DNA of 64,000 nucleotides from Stemphylium vesicarium. Taxonomy: Eukaryota; Ascomycota; Dothideomycetes; Pleosporales; Pleosporaceae. The DNA lies in contig QXCR01000089.1 in NCBI GenBank assembly GCA_004380135.1, positions 1 through 64,000 on the forward strand, read 5' to 3'. The translations under genes and the position numbers were made by a program. Shown here piece by piece: positions 57,137 to 64,000 of the stretch. Positions within the stretch are counted from its first letter, which is position 1. The number at the start of each line of letters is the position of its first letter. A model generated the notes under the pieces. It saw nothing but the letters and a program-made list of their open reading frames with translations, was not told the origin of the DNA and did no database searches.

Positions 57137-58791
57137 TCAGCCTGCGCGCCGTCTCTTCGTGCCGTTTTGGACTGCGTTCCCGTTAGTTTTTCGCGCTTCG
57201 TCTCCACTGACTGCCACCTCGTCGTCGTTCATCCATTCCCTCCCGGCACCAGGAGTGCGTCGTCTGAACTGACCAGCGCCAACAGCTACCACTTCATCCT
57301 CACTATCACTAGCCTCAATGTCCAGTATGATCGGCATCCTGAACTCGGCATCTCCCTTGGCCTGTCCGGGTTCGTTACCCGAGCTCTTGACTGGGTCCAC
57401 GGTAAGGACGTCGACTTCTTCGTCTTCTTGATTGAGACGCCGCTTGTGTAATTCTTCGAGGGGTTGGATATCGAATTCGTCCTCGCGTTCGATGTATTCG
57501 ACGTTTTCTTCTACTTCCAGAAAGTCTGGCGCCAGGGCGGACCATCGCTGGGGTTGCAAAATGGACCAAAGCCAAATGCGGCCAGAGTCAACGCCTACAG
57601 CAGCAACGAAGGGCCGGAAGGGATGCCACTGCGAGAATTAGTGCATGTTATCTCGATAGGATTTTTGAAGAACGAACCTCTACAACAGATAGCTCCTCCT
57701 TGGTGCCTTCTAGAATCTTGACCAGACTGCCTTGCCCGCGCTCCCATACATAGATGTGGTGGTTCATCCAAGTAGAGGCTGTCACGTATTCTCCTGTGGG
57801 ACTAAAAGAGACATGGTTCCATGAGAGCCTCTGTACCAGATCCTGGAACTTGTGTTCCACCTCCAGCTGGAGGGTGTCAAAGTCCAACTTGGGGTCGCTG
57901 AGGTCTGGCAGATGGAGGGTCCTGACAATGCGGTCGCTAGAATTGAGCACTACATCTCTGCCCGAAGGTGTCAGACGGATGTATACTATGATGTTGTTGG
58001 ACACTCTGAACGAGTAGCGCACTTGGTGCGTCTTGGTCTCTATGATGTTGAGCCAGCCCTTGTTTGTGCCCGCTATGATGTGCTCGCCCGTGGGGGTGAA
58101 GAGGGTCATGGTGGTGGTCTGCTTTGCATCCTGCGCCGTCTGCTTCTCTGTAGCATTCTCGCGTTCTATGTCGGTTCGATGCGGCGCAGAGGATAGAGGG
58201 TGTTTGACGGGGATTTCCTCAGACATGTCCACGATGACAGGCTGGTCTTCGAAGAGCGCGGCGACGAAGAGCATACTAGGAGTAATTAGAAATGAGTAAT
58301 GCGATTTCAGTGCGGGCGCACATACTGGTTCTTGGGGTGCAACTCTGCTATGAAGACGGCGGCTTGGAAGCGGACGGTGCGCACCCGCGAGCCATCCTTC
58401 AAGTCCCATAGCACGCACTTCCAGTCCTGGCCAGCGCTGAGGAGGTAGCGGTCATTCGTCGACCAGCTAAGCGACTGCACTTGGCGCGTGTGGCCGCGAA
58501 GCTTGCGCGCGACACCGTTGGTCTCGATGTCGAATATGACTACTATGCCATCGTGCTGGTGTGCAATCAGCGGAATTCACATGCAAATGTCGAGATTGCG
58601 CGTACACGTCCGGATGCAAGCAGGTCACCGCGGTGACTAAAGCGGATTGAGGTCGAATGGCCGCTGCCTGCGCGATGTGAGTGAGTGCATCGCGTGGGGT
58701 GGTGCCTATATCAGAACTCACGCAGGCGGCCGGTGATGACATCGGGGCAGTCCTGGGCGAGGACAAAGGGATCAACCAGCGACAGATTCAT
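57137..58791 (-). CDS. Swd1/RbBP5-like WD40 subunit of the Set1/COMPASS complex
   Basis: WD40 protein needed for histone H3K4 methylation by Set1/COMPASS; the human counterpart is RbBP5. Five exons on the minus strand. The N-terminus MNLSLVDPFVLAQDCPD followed by an LR-SGHSTSIRFS repeat is characteristic of Swd1. Then GDLLASGR / HDGIVVIFDIET (intron donor GTACGC), GHTRQVQSLSWS, YLLSAGQDWKCVLWDL, PKNHMLFVAAL, an insert with charged residues (IERENATEKQTAQDAK), FTPTGEHIIAGTNKGWLNII, SPTGEYVTASTWMNHHIYVWERG, and after a GTTCGT-donor intron WHPFRPFVAAVGVDSGRIWLW. About seven blades. The C-terminal 130 residues are acidic (EENVEYIEREDEFD) and match the activation/WDR5-binding tail of the family. 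Convergent side: pseudogene; divergent side: RPB1. Confidence 0.9.
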
Positions 58792-59405
58792 GGTGGCGCA
58801 CTCAGTGTAGTGGACGGAAGAAGGAGCTCAGCGAGCAGCATCTTCAGCGCGGCGAGGGCAATTGTCCATGCGCGCGCGCAGAGTGAAAGGCACATCGGCC
58901 TCGATGGGTGGGAGTGGGTATGAGGCTCCGCATGCGCACTAGCGCCGCAACCCGCCAAGACTCTTTGTCGCCTTCTGCCTTTGAGCGTGGTCTTCAGTCT
59001 GCCAGCACGCTCTCTCTCACCACCCACCCACCCCCCGCCATCATCACTGGCCGTTCTGCATTCCCAGAGCGCGTCTTCCACCCCGCCGACCCCCATAGTG
59101 CTCCCCCGGGCGCTTTTAATACGCGCGCACGCCTTGCGTCTCGAGGCGCGACCCGGCGAGCCCCCGAACCCCCGTGCAGCCTTTTTCCGCGGGTGCCATC
59201 CTTCGACTCTACAGCCTTTTGCGCGCGGCGCGCATCTAATACATTTCTGTCCGACCCGTTCAGACGACATAGCTACAACGGCAGCTCCATTTACTACTTA
59301 ATACGCCGAGGCAGCGCTCCGCCCGCCGTGGCCACCGCGCGCGACGACCGATAGAACGGTCTCTACCGACCCTCTCACCCGCCACACCCCGTCGACACGG
59401 CCAAG
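58792..59405. promoter_or_regulatory. Bidirectional promoter between SWD1 and RPB1
   Basis: 614 nt separate the start codons of two divergent transcription/chromatin genes. The RPB1-proximal half is C-rich and pyrimidine-rich (59020-59100), as is usual for strongly expressed fungal genes. No TATA box found. A short frame of 148 codons across the region is not protein-like. Confidence 0.6.
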
Positions 59406-62400
59406 ATGCCGCCCGGCGCCCCCCAGCAGTCGAAATGTCCGCTCCGGACCATCAAGGAGATCCAGTTCGGGCTGCTCTCCCCCGAGGAGATCAAGGCCAT
59501 GAGCGTGGTCCACATCATCTACCCGGAGACCATGGACGAGCAGAAGCAGAAGCCGCGCGAGCAAGGTCTCAATGACCCCAAGCTCGGCACTATTGACCGC
59601 ATGTACTCGTGCGCGACATGCAAAGAAGACATCCAGACGTGCCCCGGCCACTTTGGCCACATCGAGCTCCACACGCCTGTCTTCCACGTCGGTTTCGTCG
59701 TCAAGATCAAGAAGCTCCTCGAGACTGTGTGCCACACGTGTGGCATGATCAAGGCTGACTTCGTAAGTCTTCCTACGTGAAGACAGAGACTTCAGACGCT
59801 TGGACTATTTTTGCTAACTGCACCATCAGAACCATCCCGACTGGCTCGCGGCTGCCAAGACCAAGGATGCGAAGAAGCGTTTCGACAAGATCTGGCGCAT
59901 GTCGCGAACCAAGAACGTGTGCGTTCAGGATGTCGAGGAGAGCGGCAAGGAAAACAAGATCCCCAAGATCCCACACGGCGGATGTGGCAGCAAGCAGCCC
60001 GACACCATCCGCAAGGAGGGACTCAAGCTCACCGGTACCTGGAAGCAGAGCAAGAAGGACGACGACGATGGCCAGGGCGACCGCAAGGAAGTCATTACTC
60101 CCAAGCAGGCCCAGACCATCTTCAAGCTCATGTCTGACAACACGCTTGCCCTGCTCGGCCTGAACGCCGACTACGCTCGCCCCGAATGGATGATCCTCGA
60201 CGTCCTGCCAGTACCCCCTCCGCCGGTGCGACCCAGTATCTCCGTCGACGGTACCGGTCAAGGTATGCGCGGAGAGGACGATTTGACATACAAGCTGGGA
60301 GACATTATCCGTGCCAACGGACGTGTTGCTGAGTGTCAACAAGAGGGCTCACCGCAGCACGTTACTGCTGAGTTCGAGGCTCTCGTACAATACCATGTTG
60401 CGACATACATGGACAACGACGCCAACGGTGTCCCACAAGCTATGCAGAAATCCGGCCGTCCTTTGAAGACCATTCGTGGTCGTTTAAAGGGTAAGGAGGG
60501 TCGTCTCCGTGGTAACTTGATGGGAAAGCGTGTCGACTTCTCTGCACGTACCGTCATCACTGGTGACCCCAACCTGTCGCTGGACCAAGTCGGTGTGCCC
60601 CGCTCTATCGCACGTACCCTCACCTATCCCGAAGTCGTCACCAAGTTCAACATTAGCAAGCTGACAAACTTGGTTCGCAACGGTCCCAACCTGCACCCCG
60701 GTGCCAACTATGTCATCAAAGCCGACGGCGTCCGTCTCGATCTTAAGCACAACAAGAACCTTGACGACCTGCGACTGCAATACGGATGGAAGGTTGAGCG
60801 TCACATTGACGATGACGATGTCATCATCTTCAATCGTCAACCTTCTCTGCACAAGGAGTCCATGATGGGACATCGCGTCAAAGTCATGCCATACTCCACA
60901 TTCCGTCTTAACTTGTCCGTCACATCCCCATACAACGCCGATTTCGACGGTGACGAGATGAACCTTCACGTTCCTCAGAGCGACGAGACTCGTGCTGAAA
61001 TCCAAAACCTGTGCATGGTCCCGAAGCAGATTGTGTCACCGCAGAAGAACCAGCCCTTGATGGGTATCGTGCAGGACACGCTTCTCGGTATTTACAAGAT
61101 GACTCGTCGTGACAACTTCATCCCCATTGAGCAAGTCATGCCCATCATGATGTGGGTTCCTGACTGGGATGGCATTGTGCCTGAGCCCGCCATTCTTAAA
61201 CCCCGGCCTCTCTGGACTGGTAAGCAGATTGTCAGTATGGCCTTCCCTCGCGAGGTCAACATCGAGAAGAAGGAGGGTGACTCCACACCGAGCAAAGACA
61301 ACGACCTCAAGGATAAGAGTTTGATGATTAAGGGTGGCCAGCTCATTTACGGTCAAGTCACCAAGAAGATTGTCGGTGCTTCAGCTGGTGGTGTCATTCA
61401 CATCGTGTTTAACGAACTCGGCCCCGACGCCGCTGTCAAATTCTTCAACGCCTGCCAGCGCATTTGCAACTGGTGGCTTCTGCATTACGGCTTCAGTTTC
61501 GGTGTGGGTGACACCATTCCGGATCCTGCAACATCGGAAAAGATTGCTTCCGAGATTGCCAAGTCAAGAGCCAAGGTCGAAGACATTATTGCCACAGCAA
61601 CAAAGGATCAGCTCGAGCCTCTGCCCGGTATGACGATCCGTGGTACTTTTGAATCCAAGGTCCAGAAGTTCTTGAACGAAGGTCGTGAAGGTGGTGGTAC
61701 CGCCGCCCAGACAAGTTTGAAGGATTTCAACAACGTCGTCCAGACTGTCGTTTCCGGTTCAAAGGGTTCTACTGTCAACATCTCTCAGATGGTTGCCCTT
61801 GTCGGACAACAAGCCGTGGAAGGACAGCGTATTCCATACGGATTCAAGTACAGAACGCTGCCGCATTTCTCCAAGGATGACTACTCGCCAGAATCTCGTG
61901 GTTTCGTCGAGAACTCTTACCTTCGCGGTCTCACTCCATCCGAATTCTTCTTCCACGCCATGGCTGGTCGTGAGGGTTTGATCGATACAGCGGTCAAGAC
62001 AGCCGAGACCGGATACATTCAACGTCGTTTGGTTAAGGCGCTCGAAGACGTGATGGTCAAGTATGACGGTACCGTCCGTAACTCGATGGGTGACATTGTA
62101 GAGTTCATCTACGGTGAAGATGGTCTCGATGGAGCTCATATTGAGAACCAGTCAATGGACATCATCATGATTTCCGAGCCCGACTTCGAGCGGGCATACA
62201 AGCTGGACGTTCTGACCACCGATCAACCGGAAATCCCCGTGTGGAAGCTTGAGAGTTCTCCTCTGTTCCAGGGCGACGTCGATGTGCAGCGCGCTCTTGA
62301 CGAGGAATTTGAAGCAATCAAGTATGATCGTGAATACCTCCGCGCGAATGCCGCCGAAGAGGATCTCGAGAACTTCCAGCTGCCGCTCAACATTCAGCGC

Positions 62401-64000
62401 ATGATTCGCTCTGCCCAAGCGCGGTTCGGTATCAATCCAGAAAAGGCTGCCAGCAACCTCACCCCTATCGAGACCGTCAAGCAAGTTCGCGAGACTCTTG
62501 AACGCCTGGTTGTCATTCGTGGTAACGATGAGCTGTCCAGGGAAGCCCAGAGCAGTGCCACCTACCTTTTCAAGGCTCACTTGCGAGCTCGTCTGGCTTT
62601 CAAGAAGCTTGCTGTTGAGCATCGCCTAAGCAAGGAGGCGCTGAACTACGTGTTGGGAGAACTGGAAGATCGATTCCTGAAGGCTGCCGTCGCTCCTGGT
62701 GAGATGGTTGGTGTGCTTGCAGCCCAATCCATCGGTGAGCCTGCTACGCAGATGACGCTCAACACCTTCCATTTTGCTGGTGTGTCTTCCAAGAACGTCA
62801 CTCTCGGTGTGCCACGTCTCAAGGAAATTTTGAACATTGCGGCGAACATCAAGACGCCGTCTATGCTTGTCCGCCAACAAGATTCCAAGGGCAGTCAACA
62901 AGAGGCGAAGCTACTGCGAAGCACCATCGAACTTACGACTCTTCGTTCATTGACGCAGGCTGTCGAGCTCTACTATGACCCGGACATCCAGTCAACCCTC
63001 GTTGAGAACGACCAAGACATGGTTGAGTCCTACTTCATTCTTCCCGAAGAGGATGAAGTCATTGAGTCACAGTCTAAGTGGTTGCTCCGTATTATTCTTG
63101 ACCGCAAGAAGTTGTTGGACAAGAGTATCACCATCGGTGAAGTCGCTGGCAAGATCAAGGAAGAGTTCAAGCCTAACCTTGCAGTCATCTTTAGTGACGA
63201 GAATGCCGACGAGCAGGTCATGCGTGTTCGTTTCATCTGGGACCAAAACCTACAGAAGGACGATGAGGATGAGGACGAGCGAGACGAGCGATGGATGCGT
63301 AAGCTTGAGAAGCATCTTCTGGACGATGTCACTCTTCGCGGTGTTCGTGGTGTTGAGCGTGCTTTCATCCGAGAGCACACCGTCACAGTCGAACAGGAAG
63401 ACAGGTCGCTCCTGCACTCCAAGTCCAACGACTTGTGCAAAGAGTGGGTGCTGGATACTACCGGTACTGCCCTTGCTGAGGTGCTTGCCATTCAGGGCGT
63501 GGACGCGACTAAGACCTACTCCAACTCGTTCATCGAAATCCTTGGTGTACTTGGTATCGAAGCAGCTCGAGCTGGTCTTCTCAAGGAACTGGGTATGGTC
63601 TTGTCATTCGATGGTTCTTACGTCAACCATCGTCACATGGCATTGCTTGTCGACATCATGTGTCAGCGTGGCCTTCTCATGGCTATCACCCGTCACGGTA
63701 TCAACCGTAACGATACTGGAGCTCTGATGCGTTGTTCCTTTGAAGAGACGGTGGAGATTCTTCTCGAAGCTGCCGGCTTTGGAGAGCTTGACGATTGCCG
63801 TGGTGTCTCCGAGAACATCATGCTTGGTCAGCTTGCACCTATGGGCACCGGAGAGTTCGACGTTGTCATGGACAACGCTATGCTTCTTACCATGGTTGAG
63901 GACAACTCCAAGATGATGGGCGGTGCCGCCGGCGCAGGAAACTACCTGGAGAACGGTGCAGCTACACCTTACGACTTGGGCTCACCTACCTACGAAGGTG
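59406..64000 (+). CDS. RPB1: RNA polymerase II largest subunit Rpb1 (partial, runs off the window)
   Basis: Catalytic largest subunit of RNA polymerase II. Exon 1 59406-59762, intron 59763-59829 (GTAAGT, GCTAAC branch, CAG), exon 2 from 59830 stays open to the window edge: 1509 residues are present, the 3' end including the heptad CTD is missing. Features in order: N-terminal zinc-binding Cys/His (CATCKEDIQTCPGHFGHIELH and CHTCGM); lid/rudder region; switch GRLKGKEGRLRGNLMGKRVDFSART; active-site NADFDGDEMN with metal-binding Asp490, Asp492 and Asp494 (yeast 481, 483, 485); funnel; bridge helix/trigger loop GEPATQMTLNTFHFAGV; foot; jaw. The last visible residues are a Gly-Ala-rich linker before the CTD (YDLGSPTYEG). 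No lesions seen. Confidence 0.97.

Noticed and set aside
59773..62901. Many long antisense frames under RPB1
   Set aside because: They are reflections of strong codon bias in RPB1.
1..64000. CRISPR arrays, insertion sequences, LTRs and tRNA genes
   Set aside because: No spaced direct repeats, transposase motifs, paired long terminal repeats or A/B-box pairs were found by eye; a tRNA scan and repeat search would settle it.

Overview
The window looks like nuclear DNA of a filamentous ascomycete (Pezizomycotina). Genes sit singly on both strands and carry short introns of about 47-115 nt with GTRNGT-type donors, CTNAC/CTAAT-like branch sites and YAG acceptors. The protein families are typical of moulds: HET domain, Clr5 domain, Sln1-type hybrid kinase, AA9 monooxygenase, CE1 esterase. 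The mix of expanded hypothetical families fits Dothideomycetes (Pleosporales-like), but that placement is an inference from family content.

Layout. 1-6849 and 8500-13785 are gene-poor and flank one gene for a hyaluronan-synthase-like GT2 glycosyltransferase. 13786-19892 holds an amidohydrolase that resembles L-rhamnono-gamma-lactonase, a Clr5-domain protein, and an SDR enzyme closely matching fungal L-rhamnose 1-dehydrogenase; the last two are divergent. A HET-domain pseudogene follows (20094-22300), then a single-exon unknown gene and a five-exon SLN1 osmosensor kinase (24982-28717). 29830-31642 is a broken hypothetical gene. 32024-39645 carries an ArsB-like transporter, a polytopic membrane protein, and a divergent pair of secreted plant-polysaccharide enzymes (CE1 esterase and AA9 LPMO). 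A multi-exon unknown gene follows (39881-41734), then a gene-poor 2.9 kb and a small basic-tailed protein. Next come a mitochondrial PP2C phosphatase, a RanBPM/GID1-like SPRY-LisH-CTLH protein, a probable INO80 Ies4 subunit, and a kinase-like pseudogene with several in-frame stops. The window ends with a head-to-head pair: SWD1 (COMPASS) and RPB1 (RNA polymerase II), the latter cut by the window edge before its CTD.

Themes. Plant cell-wall use links AA9, CE1 and the rhamnose genes. Housekeeping and chromatin genes fill the right end. Three genes (HET, the 30-kb hypothetical, the 55-kb kinase) are nearly full length but disabled, by stops that could each be explained by C-to-T change and, in two of them, by frameshifts. 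Exon boundaries were deduced by reading splice signals and keeping protein frames consistent; they have no transcript support.
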